A DNA stretch of 64,000 nucleotides. Source: Pisolithus tinctorius. Taxonomy: Eukaryota; Basidiomycota; Agaricomycetes; Boletales; Pisolithaceae. A model generated the notes under the pieces. The model saw only the letters and a list, made by a program, of their open reading frames with translations, was not told the DNA's origin and did no database searches. The stretch spans positions 4,898,001 through 4,962,000 of the forward strand of contig JANFAH010000002.1 in NCBI GenBank assembly GCA_024663395.1, given 5' to 3'. Both the position numbers and the translations under genes were made by a program. Shown here one piece after another: positions 35,016 through 45,807 of the stretch (the stretch's first letter is position 1; each line of letters begins with the position of its first letter).

Positions 35016-36656
35016 TCAGTCGTAAACGTGTATGCGCATTCCTCCAATCGGGTCATTATCATCTGTGGTGACGCTGTCCCCCGGGTTCTCGTCCCCGTCA
35101 TCGCTCCAGACGCTCTCTAAATCAGGTATGTCGTCATCGTCATCCCGGACTGTAGGTCCACGTGTCTCGATGAAACCCACTGATATCGTATGGTCGTTAT
35201 CTGACGATCTGGCTAGTTTTCGTTGACATTCGACATCTCCAAAGTCGACGTTAATGCCGAAACTCGTGATTCCAGGTGGCTTACCCAAGGAGGAGACGGT
35301 GTGCCGGTCAGGGCAATTGCGGGACATGTGTCCCGCCTTGTGACATATGAAGCACAGGCCTTCAGCCTTGTGACGTTCTTGTTCTTCCTTGCTCAGTCGC
35401 GGGGCCTCCCGCTTTCGCTTGTCTTGGCGTTTCTCCTGTCCTTTCTCAGGGTTGGATCGTTCGACAGTAGATGCCTCCTTCTTGTGAGTGTCACTCCCGT
35501 ACTTTCCCTTTCGGCGACGTTTCCTACCTCTTCTTGAAATCTCCGGCTCCCCTGTCGTTACAGCCGCGCTCTCAACGGTACGTCCCTTGCTTTTCTGATG
35601 CCGTGGTCCTTTGACATAGTCTCCTGTTATGGACTGTGCAATCTCAAGGATTTCGGTGGAGGCAACAACTTTTTTCAGAGTTGAGACCTCGGGGTTTAGC
35701 TTTTCTTTCCACAAGTCGCGTTGGAGTTCCTTGCGCAGACCTGACCAAAATTTATGAACTTTGGTACGTTCATCTGTTTCTCCAATCATTGTCCATATCT
35801 CATTCAATTCAAAGAGGTAGTTCTTTACGGTCTTGGAGTTCTGATAGCACGACTGTAGCTTTCCCCGCTGACGCATTCTAAAGTCAATCGGAAAACAGTA
35901 GTTAAATAATTCCATGAAAAAATCTGACAGCCTCCACTTATAGGGATCGCTGGATACTTCGCGGACGTAGAACTCATACGCTTTACCCGTCAGGTAATGG
36001 GACAGGATGAACGCACGCTTCTTGGGGGCTAGATTTCCGTCCTCGACATAGGCCATCCCTTCGGTCACAAAATGATGGAACGCATGTGGGTTGTCCGACC
36101 CATCATATTTTGTAGGAGGTATGGGCTTTATCGTTGTCTTGCGGCGCGACTTTGATCTCTTTTTAGATTTGCGCGAACTGCGACTACGACCTTTGCGTCT
36201 CCTGGATCGCCCTCTTCGACGATGTCCCCGCCTACTTGACGATCTCCCAGAGTTAGATGAAGACTCGCTGGAGCTTGAAGGCAAGTCGCTTGAGGTCGAC
36301 GAGTAATTGTCATTGCTCGAGTCCGAGGGACCGGACGATCTCGAGCCGGAGTCGCTGTCCGACGAGGAGCTGTCGTCAGAGCTGCTGGAGCTAGGTTCGT
36401 CGTTCTCCGAACTTTCATTACTCAAGGAATTGTGATGACGACGAGACTTTCCCTTTCTTTTCTTCGATCTCTTAGATCGTTTCTCGCCCTTGTTTATGCG
36501 TTTAAAGGCAAGACCAATGTAGCTCTTGGGATCCACCTGTTTCGCGGGCTCCATCGCCCTAGGCGTCTTCTGATGTTCTCGCCGCTTATGGTCCTGACGG
36601 ACGACCTTGTCCACCATGTCCCTTATAGGGTTCGGGATGGTCCTGGGAGGCTTCAT
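35016..36656 (-). CDS. Retrotransposon gag with CCHC zinc knuckle
   Basis: A 546-codon frame with ATG at 36656. A basic N-terminus is followed by a long Ser/Asp-rich and then Arg/Ser/Lys-rich low-complexity part. The capsid-like segment has PTKYDGSDNPHAFHHFVTEG and LFNYCFPIDFRMRQRGKL. The single knuckle CFICHKAGHMSRNC (CX2CX4HX4C) lies near 35310-35355. The frame ends in TGA, in frame with pol. Upstream it is in frame with the preceding ORF across another TGA. Confidence 0.88.
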   Translation of the reverse strand: MKPPRTIPNPIRDMVDKVVRQDHKRREHQKTPRAMEPAKQVDPKSYIGLAFKRINKGEKRSKRSKKRKGKSRRHHNSLSNESSENDEPSSSSSDDSSSSDSDSGSRSSGPSDSSNDNYSSTSSDLPSSSSESSSNSGRSSSRRGHRRRGRSRRRKGRSRSSRKSKKRSKSRRKTTIKPIPPTKYDGSDNPHAFHHFVTEGMAYVEDGNLAPKKRAFILSHYLTGKAYEFYVREVSSDPYKWRLSDFFMELFNYCFPIDFRMRQRGKLQSCYQNSKTVKNYLFELNEIWTMIGETDERTKVHKFWSGLRKELQRDLWKEKLNPEVSTLKKVVASTEILEIAQSITGDYVKGPRHQKSKGRTVESAAVTTGEPEISRRGRKRRRKGKYGSDTHKKEASTVERSNPEKGQEKRQDKRKREAPRLSKEEQERHKAEGLCFICHKAGHMSRNCPDRHTVSSLGKPPGITSFGINVDFGDVECQRKLARSSDNDHTISVGFIETRGPTVRDDDDDIPDLESVWSDDGDENPGDSVTTDDNDPIGGMRIHVYD

Positions 36657-36698
36657 CTTGGTTTCCTTCTCCTTTCTCCCAGTTTTTGACTTATCCCT

Positions 36699-37595
36699 TC
36701 ATGCGGATTTTTTGATAGGTGCGTAGTCTGAGTCTCGACACTCGTCGTCGGTGACCGTCATACCGTTTCTTGTATCTCTTTTCTTGGATGGACCTGGGCC
36801 CTCGCTCTCGCTTCCACGCGCGAGTCTATTGGCAGTTTTCCACGATGCGTATGCCGCGCGTTGTGCGTCAAGGTCCAATTCGCCATCGCTGAGGCCTAGT
36901 CCTCCCCAATTCCTGGGGTCTGGGCCCTTGCCCTTTCGGCCTTTTTGGTACGTCTCCGAATCAGATGAACCATCATGCTGGCTTTCCCTTTGTACTGACA
37001 GCGATCTTCTCCTGATCCGCTCCCTCTCTTCAAGGGTCAGACATTTCTCAGCCTCTTTAATGGCTCGCTCTTGCTCGGGCCTAAGCCTCTCGGCATTGTG
37101 TTTCTCGCGCGATTTCTTATGCACTACCGTGGTCCACGGGCGCTGATCTTCGAGCTCGACCTCAGCCTCGCTCATAATTCGAGGGGAAGGAGCGTTAGAT
37201 TCGACGTTACCAAGTGAGTCTACTATACTGTGAGCGGGTACCCTCGCTCCAACAGGATATACTTTAGTGGCCTCTGGAAACTCGAAAGCTCCAGGATACA
37301 CCGGCGAGGTCATCCTCGAGCCGTAGATGTCAACGGTCGCGCATTCAGGCGCCAGACTATTACTTCTAGACCCTGCACGGACCACGTCGCTATACTTTCG
37401 CACGGCGCTGGTCTCGGGCTTCTCAACAGGGGTGGTGTTGCGACTCCCGACTGGAGTCAGTTTTGATAGTGGGGTTATGTCGATGGTTCCAGCTCCAGGC
37501 TGGGCCATCGGGCTGGGGGGTAAAGATGCCACTCGAGCTCGCGTAGCTCGGCATAAGTTGTATCGTGTTTTAGATGTTTCAACGATTTTTGACAT
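36699..37595 (-). CDS. Extra 5' ORF of the retrotransposon (gag N-terminal extension?)
   Basis: About 298 codons from ATG 37595 to TGA 36699-36701. The protein is charged, low in motifs and Ser/Pro/Glu-rich (YNLCRATRARVASLPPSP, RPWTTVVHKKSREKHNAERL), without a zinc knuckle. It lies in the same frame as gag, with only 14 sense codons between its TGA and the gag ATG. It is therefore either a separate leader ORF or the N-terminal part of a longer gag. Confidence 0.65.
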   Translation of the reverse strand: MSKIVETSKTRYNLCRATRARVASLPPSPMAQPGAGTIDITPLSKLTPVGSRNTTPVEKPETSAVRKYSDVVRAGSRSNSLAPECATVDIYGSRMTSPVYPGAFEFPEATKVYPVGARVPAHSIVDSLGNVESNAPSPRIMSEAEVELEDQRPWTTVVHKKSREKHNAERLRPEQERAIKEAEKCLTLEERERIRRRSLSVQRESQHDGSSDSETYQKGRKGKGPDPRNWGGLGLSDGELDLDAQRAAYASWKTANRLARGSESEGPGPSKKRDTRNGMTVTDDECRDSDYAPIKKSA

Positions 37596-37704
37596 GATAC
37601 TCACTTCTTGTCTTCACGAGGGATCAGCTCGCGAATTGGGAGGGAGGTATCTGGTGGGTGTTATAATCGAGGTTGTTTAGACCGGTATATGCAGGATAAA
37701 AATG

Positions 37705-37991
37705 TGTGACTCCAATGCGAAGTTTGGGACTTGCAATGTAGGCACAGTAGAACTTCCTTAGGCACGCTACAGGTTATCCAGACGTTTGGGTCTGTATTCG
37801 TTGTAGGGAAAAGAAGTCCCGTAATCTACGTTTTACAAGCCCTTTTATACGGTAGACGGTAGGCACAAAATGTGACATCGTAGATGAGCGGGACGAACAG
37901 GATCAATAAAACTAATGAGAACTAAGTGAATCTGTCATGGAACAAATAACGCATGAGAAAAACACAACCAATGTCGGGCCGAAACCCTACA
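37705..37991 (-). repeat. LTR, 5' LTR of the minus-strand element
   Basis: Same 287-bp sequence as 28579-28865 apart from two transitions. As the 5' LTR of a minus-strand element it should hold the promoter. Confidence 0.92.
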
Positions 37992-37996
37992 GTTAG
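37992..37996. repeat. Target site duplication GTTAG (right)
   Basis: Matches the GTTAG directly left of the element. Confidence 0.85.
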
Positions 37997-38342
37997 TAGG
38001 TAGTCATATCACGGGCTCTGTAGTAGTGTTGGCTGTTGCTCAGCGGCATAGGTTATGTAAGCCAGCGATAGTGAAATGTTACTGTTCACCCTGGCAGCAG
38101 CGAGTGCCGACATCTTTTGACTCAAGTTTATCTGATGTGTTTTATGTCAGGGGTCTCCTTGGATAAAAGATGGACTGGATGCTACTAATTGATCACATGT
38201 ATGTGCATCATTAATGGTCTGGTGTCCGTGTTGCTTATCACTCGTAACAGATGATGTGATATACTTGTGCTAGGGTAGGTCTCCCCTCTGCACGTTAAAT
38301 CACATACACATGTACAGGCTCGAGAGACACGAATGTAACGAT
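37997..38342. other. 3' flank of the aldo/keto reductase gene
   Basis: No gene seen. An alternative reading without the last intron would extend the reductase frame to 38185. Confidence 0.4.
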
Positions 38343-39396
38343 TCACTGCAGAAATCACGTTCAGTCCATCCGCGCCCGTTATAGGTGTACAGGTAAACGG
38401 ACTCACGAGAGCTTTTCTGTGAAGCTCGGCACCCTTGGCCTCGATTAACTTCATTTCCTCCTCTGTGAGATCCGGAATGTTGATGGTATCAAGATATTCC
38501 CTGATCCTCTCCGCTTTGGACGACGTTCTAAAATAAATAAGGGAGCGGAACGAGAGCGAGGGTCAACATGTCAGTCTGGTGTCACATGGTTACACAACAA
38601 CGCTGAATATGTGAGAACACACGTTACGACCAACATGCCGTTCTGTTTTAGCCATTTGATGAGGACTTGAGCATCCGACACGGGAGCACCACGTGTTTTC
38701 TCTAGTCGTGCACGAATCTGTTTGATGGCGGCATCGACTGGGCCGCCTGGGAATCGAACGATGGAGGAGAGACCGCTGAATGAGGACGTGACGATACCGC
38801 GCTCTTTATCGAATGCAATAGTGGGTTTGGCGCTTTTCCACACATAGGGGTGTAATTCGATCTGTGTTATGGTAATGGGTAGATTGATGGTATTTTTCAG
38901 ACGCGGACGCAGTTCTCACCTGATTCACGGCCGGTATGATCGTTGCGACGGCGAGGACTTCTAGGTGTTCCACGTAGAAGTTGGAAACCCCTATGGACTT
39001 GGCAAGACCCTGCCTCTTCACCTCCTCCATCTCTTTCCAAATCTGCTGCAACCTCCCTGGAAAAAACGCAGGACTATGTACGAGGTACGAGTCTACATAG
39101 CCGAGGTTCAACTTTTTCAGGGACGTCAGGAGTGCACTTCTGACGGTTTCCCCTGGCTGCAGTTTACCCAGTTTTGTGGTGATGTACAGCTCCGAGCGAA
39201 GTTTCCCTGAGTATTTGATAGCTCTGCCGACGCTCGCTTCGTTTCTGTAGCCTTCTGCGGTGTCGATGTGTATGAATCCATTATCGATAGCTCGCAGGAC
39301 GGATTCGGTGGCATCGCGTCCGTTCAGGGCTGTACCTGTGCCGAACGCAATCCAGGGAAGCTGGTTCCCATCGTTGAGGTGTATGAATGAGGCCAT
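38343..39396 (-). CDS. Aldo/keto reductase
   Basis: Exons 39396-38920, 38861-38623, 38527-38407 and a final stop-only exon (38345-38343) sum to 840 nt, 279 residues, usual for the superfamily. The (beta/alpha)8 barrel signatures are present: GFIHIDTAEGYRNEASVGRAI (catalytic Asp and Tyr), LYITTKLG (catalytic Lys), LVHSPAFF where many members have LIHxP, SIGVSNFYVEHL, and AVNQIELHPY. The C-terminal cofactor-binding part has VVTTSSKAERIREYLDTINI. It reduces carbonyl compounds with NADPH in the cytosol; the substrate cannot be told. The catalytic His of the usual HW/HxP motif is kept in VHSP. The last intron is inferred; without it about 50 extra residues would follow. Confidence 0.88.
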
Positions 39397-40033
39397 GGGG
39401 TGGTTGGCGATTAAGTTGAAGTTGCGGATTGCCGCCGTGAGATGGGCTTGTGAACAGCCACCTTTATGAAAGTCAGATGAGACCCCCGCGGTTGCCCAAT
39501 GTTCGCGATAACGCGGTGTGCAATTCCCGAAGCTATGATTCGTAAGAAGCAGTAACCTGACACTGACTTGGATACCATGATATCATGGCTGGTAATGACT
39601 GCAGTTTGGTGTAGATTAGAGAACAACGGGCACACAACGAAAGGTATCACAGGACGTATTAGTGTAGTAAATCAGGGTACTGTCATCCAGCAGATGGCAA
39701 AGTGCATGGCATGCTTACACAACACACACAAAAAAACATTTAGGGAGCTAATGTGGCTTTCAAACCGCCTATAAAAACATGACAAGAAATCTGGCAAGAT
39801 AACTCTTTTGCTTATAGTTCGTCCTCTTGGATATCGCTGGGCAACTGACTAACAAAACCCTCGGGAGTCGTAGAGTTTGCTTGTGGCCCGTCGTATCCTA
39901 CTGCTCTGCCTATGGCGGTTTCTGCCAGCAAGTCTGCATTCCCCCAGTACATAACTGGCAGATATGTAATGTACAACATAGGGACAGAAAGGTGCAGGTA
40001 CAAGGGATGTGACAATAAGAAGCCCAGGTCAAA
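39397..40033. other. Intergenic between aldo/keto reductase and BUB1
   Basis: Holds the reductase promoter and the BUB1 3' end. Several CACA/AAAA-rich stretches, no gene seen. Confidence 0.45.
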
Positions 40034-43000
40034 TTATTTCGTGTACGCCGACAACTCGATCTTCTTCAACAATCCCTTGAGCGTGTTGCTACTACGGGTG
40101 CAATTACTCTGCAGCCACGTCTCCATCTCCTTCCTGACAACCGCGAGCTCCTCGCAGATCGGGAGGTCGCCGTCTGGACGCACCCTACACGGGTTCAGTA
40201 GTAGGTCGAACAAACGAGTGAGGGTGTCAGTTTGCCAGTATCGTTTGAACGGCGTTGCGATCTTGTATATGGGGTCGTCCTTCGTCGATCCGGGGACTAA
40301 CGTCACAGACGATGCCTCGATATACTTGCCAAACAACATGCAATACAAGATTCCAGCTAGCCCGAAGTAATCTGTTTGATACGTCCACGGTCGGTTCTGA
40401 CGTATCTCGAAGCAGTCACGTTCGTCCGTTGGCCAGTCCGCAATGAACTGTTGATTGTGCCCCGCGGGGAAGAGTGACGTGTCGATCGTGCGGCCAAAAT
40501 CGATGACTTTTATTCCCCTGTACTTCCAGCCACCTTCACCAGAGGGCTGGTAAATGCTGGACAAGGACGACGCCCCACCAGGAAGCTCTTCAATTCGCAG
40601 CAAGCAGTTATCGACCTTGAGGTCACCGTGGATGAACCCAGCACCATGCATTCCTTCCACGAAGCGAAGGAGCTCGATCGTGTAAAAGAACACGAGTAGC
40701 TCATCCAGACACCCGCCTTGCTGCGAGACACCTGCGGGGCCTGCACGGTTGACGATATCCAACAGGGTCCCATGCTGACAGAGTTCGAGAAGGAGGTGGG
40801 ATTCGTCGCGGAACGCATACAGCGCTAGAGGCGAGATAATCGAGCGGGTAAGTTGCTGTGGAAGTGTTCGATGGACCCGCCGAAGTACGTGAAATTCCCA
40901 GAGATTACGTGGCCTGACCACTTTGAGAGCGAGCATTATTGCTTCATCCTCTTCGTCCTCATCGAGGTCAAGATCCCTATCATCATCCTCCACCGCTGAT
41001 TTCGAAATATCTACGGCAGAGAAGACGGCACCGAATCCGCCCTCTCCCAATTTTTCCGTAACTCTGAGCATTCTTCCTTCCAGCGTGACCACTACACCAT
41101 CCTCTGTACTGGCTCCTTTGCTCCCCCGAGCTTTCTTTGCTGCGAAGCGTTGGAGACCATCCAGCATACCTCCATCTTGTGCCCTTAAGTCGTAGAAGTC
41201 ACCGTCAGCAGGCAGTAGCGAGAGCAACGTTGACACGATTGCGGGGTCAGAGGGGTTGCAAGGATTAGGCGGCCTGAATGCGGAGACAACAGCGAGCGAG
41301 TCGGAAAGACTGAGTGTGCCGGTCCGATCTTCGATTGCAGCCAAATTATTGTGGCTGGCGACTTGTTCGTGACGGTCGCCTGAGCCTTGTATGCGATCCT
41401 CGTATTCCTCATAATCACCCTCCGTTCCGTCATCTTCTTGCACCTCTCTTGCGAGTTTCTCTGCCACCTCAACGGCATACTTGCCACTCTCCCTCCCTTG
41501 TCTTTCTCTCCAATCCTTGTCGCGTAGGAAGGTCGTGGTCGTCGGTGTCGGGAGACCTCTTGTGCTGAATTCAAACGTCCGTTCGGTGATAGGCGTCATA
41601 ACGTTAATCCTCCCAAACCGTCCACCAAGAGGTTCGCTATACTCCACTTCCTCCGTGTCGAAACCACCGTCGTCTTTGTAGCTGTCCTGCTGTTCATGAT
41701 CAGGTACATACGGTTGTTCTGCGCCCTCTTCATCGTCAACTTGGCTATCACTGGACGAGGCAAGACCTGCTTCAACCTCTACCTCTCCACCCTCGAACGC
41801 ATACCCGTCCTCGCCCTCGGAGAAGTTGGTGTGGCTGCTGCTACTACTGAAAGCGTGTCCATCCACTTCTGGTTCACGTTCGCCGTACCCATCCATTGCA
41901 CCGTCCCCAAGACTAGACTCATCAGTGAATGTCTCGTCGATCGTGGGCGGAATTACACGAGGTTGCAAAGCGTTGGCTTTCCTGACTGAAGCTGAGGCTT
42001 GAAGTGCGCTCGGCTGCACTGCATTTTCGTTGTCGATGAAGGGTTTGAATGGGCCTGATGCAGGCGTGGTACCTGAATTTGACCCAGGAGGTTTCGGCGT
42101 GAACACGCCCCCTCTTCCGAGACCGCCTGACCCCCCATTCTCTCCCTGATGACCAGGTGGACGGGAAAAAACTTTGAACGGTGTCTTTGAGTCCACAAAG
42201 GGTGCGAACGCCTGATGTGCAGGTGTTTGTAAATCTGAAGCCAGCTGGTTCTCGGGTATACATTCTGTTGTGGGCTTCGTACCCGACGGTCGCACGAGAG
42301 GATCTTTCCGGGAGACAGGAGTAAACGGTTTGGAGAAGACGGGTTTCTTCTCGGGCTCCCCTCGATGGGGCTTAAGAAAAGTGGGCTTCGGAGGATTCGG
42401 GGGGGATGGTTTCGAGTCAGGCACAAACACAGGAGCCACATCCTCTGTTGTTGGTTCCCTCGAATCTTTAACCGAGAGGGCTCGACGACCTTGATTTGAA
42501 TTAGGTACAACGGACGGTTGTTTAGGTTCCTCGATGAAAGGTTTGAACTATGGACATGTGATCCAAAGAAATACCATGGTCATAAAAGAAGTACATATCA
42601 ATGTCGAATAAATCGGAGGTATATATGCATCAAATACGTACTTTCGGTGGTACAACAGAGTTTTCTTTCCGAGGAACATTTTCGTCGACGTATGGCTTGA
42701 AGGCTATTTTTTCGGATGATCACTACGCTGACCTATCATCAAAGGGAGTCGATTTTACCTTGAGGTTTCGCATTTTCGTTCTCGCTAGGGGGAGGGGCAG
42801 GCTCGGCTCTGCGTGTCCCAGGTGCTTCGATTCTCCGTCCACCCAGTGGCTCGATTTTCCGAACAGGTGCATACTTGCTACCGGGCATGGAGCGTTTGAC
42901 AGTTTTATCCGGCGAATTGTACATCCCAAACACGTCTGCAAGTGCTTCCTTGGTATTGATTGTCACCGTGGGTTCACCTGCAGCAAGCATGCTAACGCTC

Positions 43001-43995
43001 TTGCGCCCACCCCCTGAGGCAGTCGCACCCATATTCTGTGTAGACCTAGATCCGTCATCGTTGAAGTTTACCCTTACGGCGCCGGACGATGAATCGCGAA
43101 GTTCAGATGCAGGGGGTGAACCCCATTTCTTGCCGAGGAGACCCATGGAACGGGCACGTACCTCGGCTGCAGAGTATTCAACACCGGAAGGCGTAAATAA
43201 TAGTGAGAGATTGAAGCGTAGTTTCTCTGGTCGTTTGCCAGGGGCAGGCGGTGCGAGCATGGGTGCATATCGTGCATGAGCCGCGTTCGACGGAGAAGCT
43301 GCAGAAGCTCCCTGAGCTGTGGACGCGGAGGAATTTTGGGCTGGTTGAGACTTCTTGGCAGTCGAGCTCGTTTGGGGGTCGAAATTCTTGAGTGGATTAC
43401 GGCGCAGGGCATCGACCTCAGCTACCCCGCTCGGTTTGAAGGGCAGTAACTGAGATTTTGATAACGGGGGTCGCGACTGGAAGTCGCGATATCGCCTTTT
43501 GAGTCGTTCGAGGGGACGCGCACTACGAGATATCCCGGCGCGGAATGCTTTATCCGCTTCTGCACGTCTGTCGCTTCACGGTCAACATCCATGCCACATC
43601 TAATCTACACCACACTGCACCACGCACCTTCCCTCCTTTTCAAGTGCGATGGCATACTCTTCCCATAGCAACGCGTAAACGCAACCGATCTCCCTCTTCA
43701 CAACATACGCATACACAACGCTCGGTTTTTCCACCACCTTTGCGTACGAGCACCAGATCTTGAGATACCTGAGATCCCCATTATACCGTGCGTCATCTTT
43801 GAATTTCCGCGCGGTTTCCTCCAACAATTGTACGAGGCCGGAGTTGGGGTCATGTTCAGAGAACGTGCGGGTCGTCCATTTGATATAATCGTCGTACGCA
43901 GTGAGTGGGTCTTCGTCTTCGTCTAAGGCTTCAGTTATGCTAGCACGGTATTCTGCCCGTTCTTGTTCGAGCTGAGATGCACGCAGATTGGACAT
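40034..43995 (-). CDS. BUB1: Spindle assembly checkpoint kinase Bub1
   Basis: The minus-strand gene starts at ATG 43995 (MSNLRASQLEQERAEYRASI). The N-terminal Mad3/BUB1 TPR region (LTAYDDYIKWTTRTFS, YLKIWCSYAKVVEKP, WEEYAIALEKEGR) splices into DKAFRAGISRSARPLERLKRRY. A segment VTINTKEALADVFGMYNSPD resembles the Bub3-binding GLEBS region, and a KEN box (PRKENSVVPPK) is encoded near 42675. After a long disordered acidic linker comes the kinase: GEGGFGAVF (P-loop), ALKVVRP (Lys), FIHGDLKVDNC (catalytic loop) and DFGRTID (DFG). It ends LKKIELSAYTK. Bub1 sits at kinetochores, phosphorylates histone H2A and recruits checkpoint proteins. Its first exon has been copied three times into the F-box array to the right. 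Confidence 0.93.
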
Positions 43996-44195
43996 CGTCC
44001 GTCTGTCAGTTCGTTCGACCAACTCGCCTTCGCTGTGGCTATTTTCCCGACACGTGACACGACGTGTAGCATGTCACGTGGTTGCACACTCACCATCATG
44101 TGTGTGGGTTCACTCCACATTGCCACCTCCCATAGACCCATTTTCCTTACTTTGGGCCGTGCTGGTAAAGGTCTTCGTGTTATTTTGAATCCTTC
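43996..44195. promoter_or_regulatory. Divergent BUB1 / F-box promoter with inverted CACGTG pair
   Basis: Two hundred bp separate the two start codons. CACGTGAC at 44051-44058 and its inverse GTCACGTG at 44073-44080 form an inverted pair with a 14-bp spacer, a plausible bHLH (Cbf1/USF-like) binding arrangement. The same pair recurs in front of the second F-box gene, and one half recurs in front of the fifth. Confidence 0.6.
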
Positions 44196-45807
44196 ATGGA
44201 CATTGACAGCAATTGCTATAGCAGTGACAGGACTATGGATGAACTTGCTAAAGCACGAGCCGCACTGGCACTGTTGGAAGAGCAAGAACGGCAACTACCT
44301 GAACGCCTTTGCAACGTCCGCTCTGGTGTCCGGGTACAGAGAAAGAGGATCGACGAACTCGTCAAGCACCTTATACCACCCCCTATTAGCCGTCTTCCCA
44401 TTACAGTTCTTGATCAGATAATCTATCTGGCAGTCAATGACGATGATTCGTCGGTCGTCGTTGCCCATCAGGACACCAAGAAAAAGTTGGCTAGTGTGTC
44501 CCGTCGTTGGAGAAACGTGATTTTTTGGTCCCCAGGTCTCTGGACCAATATTGCGATAAATCCTAGGTGGTCTTCCTCTCTTGTGATAGCACACGTGAAG
44601 AGAAGTCGTGAATGTCCACTCGACATCGAAATATCTTGTTGGCTTTCTGAGAAAATTCTCCCTGAGTTCTCTGAGCTCCTTGGTCTCGTCATCTCTTGTG
44701 GATATCGCTGGCGTAGCCTCGATATTCGGAATAACATCCAACAAGTAGGAGATAATATCGTCAGAAGCATTAAAAATATGATGTTTCCCTCTCTGAAACG
44801 TGTTGCCATCCTTACAACGCGATCTTTTAACTCTCCATCGTTCCTTGACCTGCAACATATCCATATGCTTGAACATTTGGATCTCGGGGAAGGCATCCGA
44901 CTCGATAACTTCTCGGCTGCTGCTAGCCTCAAATCCCTTCGCTTGGAATGTTTTGTGTTGCTGGCGCCACTGTTGCCATCAATAGCGTCACTCAGAACGT
45001 TGACAATCTCTGGGTCAGGTCGTGGGGCTCTACGTCCTGGCAGTATCCACTTCCCACTTCTCGAGTCTCTTACGGTCGCGCTCGATTGTCCTGAGTCATT
45101 CTTGGCGGCCATTGTGACCCCGAGGCTCGGTTATTTCTCATGGTCGTCTCGGCGGTCCAGTGACTACTGGTCGGAGATATTCGTGGATCTAAAGGGCAAA
45201 TTCCCAAGCGTTCAGCATCTTTGCCTTCAGTATTCTTGCCGTTATGCAGAAATTGAGGACACTGTAGTTGTCTATGCGGCGTTCCCTGGTGTACGCCATA
45301 TAGAAATGAAGGTGTCTGATTTCCTTGCTTTCTGTGTGGCGGAAGTAGACGACAGTCCTTTGTCCATTGCCGACCGTTGGACACACCTTGAGCATTTGAC
45401 CCTTGTACAGTTGGGCTACGAGGATTCTATTGATAGCTTCATTGAATGGCTTCGTGCTCGAAAACTTCGGGGCCAACCTCCCTTGCAACTGACCTTGTCT
45501 AAATTCAATCCTGACTACATGTTATATGCTAGAGAGGTGCTGACCATCCCGTGGTTGATCTCACTGCACAAGTCACTACATGAGTATTGCTTACTGGAAT
45601 GGAAGGACGTTCCGGTGACGTTCAATCTAACGGTGCCCCAATCTGATTCAGTATGTATTTCATCATCCCTGCATGCGAACTAACAACCCATTTCTCTGCC
45701 TATTGTGGACTTTCCAGGATGTGGATGGAAATCTTCCTATTATTGGTATGGTGGAATCGGCAATAAGCACTCAAATCGTATATGCAAGTACTGGAACAGA
45801 TGGGTGA
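44196..45807 (+). CDS. F-box protein, array copy 1
   Basis: Exon 1 (44196-45650) and exon 2 (45718-45807) give 514 residues. After a coiled-coil-like start (MDELAKARAALALLEEQERQL) and basic RVQRKRIDELVKHL, an F-box-like motif begins at PISRLPITVLDQIIYLAV and runs to SVSRRWRNVIFWSPGLWTNIAI. The remainder is leucine-rich-repeat-like, as in the many F-box proteins of Agaricomycetes. F-box proteins link Skp1-Cul1 ubiquitin ligases to substrates; the substrate is unknown. Without the 67-nt intron the frame stops at 45683. The spliced tail (GNLPIIGMVESAISTQ) is conserved in copies 2 and 5, which supports the intron. Confidence 0.85.

Larger units (their letters stand above)
28579..37991 (-). mobile_element. 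Ty3/Gypsy chromodomain LTR retrotransposon, 9.4 kb, reading on minus strand
   Basis: Direct LTRs of 287 bp (28579-28865 and 37705-37991), starting TG and ending CA, flank a coding region read on the minus strand. Order from its 5' end: an extra ORF, gag with a CCHC knuckle, protease, reverse transcriptase, RNase H, integrase with HHCC and D,D,E residues, and a chromodomain. The order protease-RT-RNase H-integrase and the chromodomain place it among Ty3/Gypsy chromoviruses, common in fungi. The LTRs differ at two positions, both transitions, so the insertion is recent. The coding frame is broken by three in-frame TGA codons (36699, 35016 and 32105) and one frame change near 32840, so this copy is probably not autonomous unless recoding occurs. 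Confidence 0.93.

Noticed and set aside
29549..36689. Plus-strand open frames across the retrotransposon
   Set aside because: They are shadows of gag and pol, which carry all the recognisable motifs on the minus strand.
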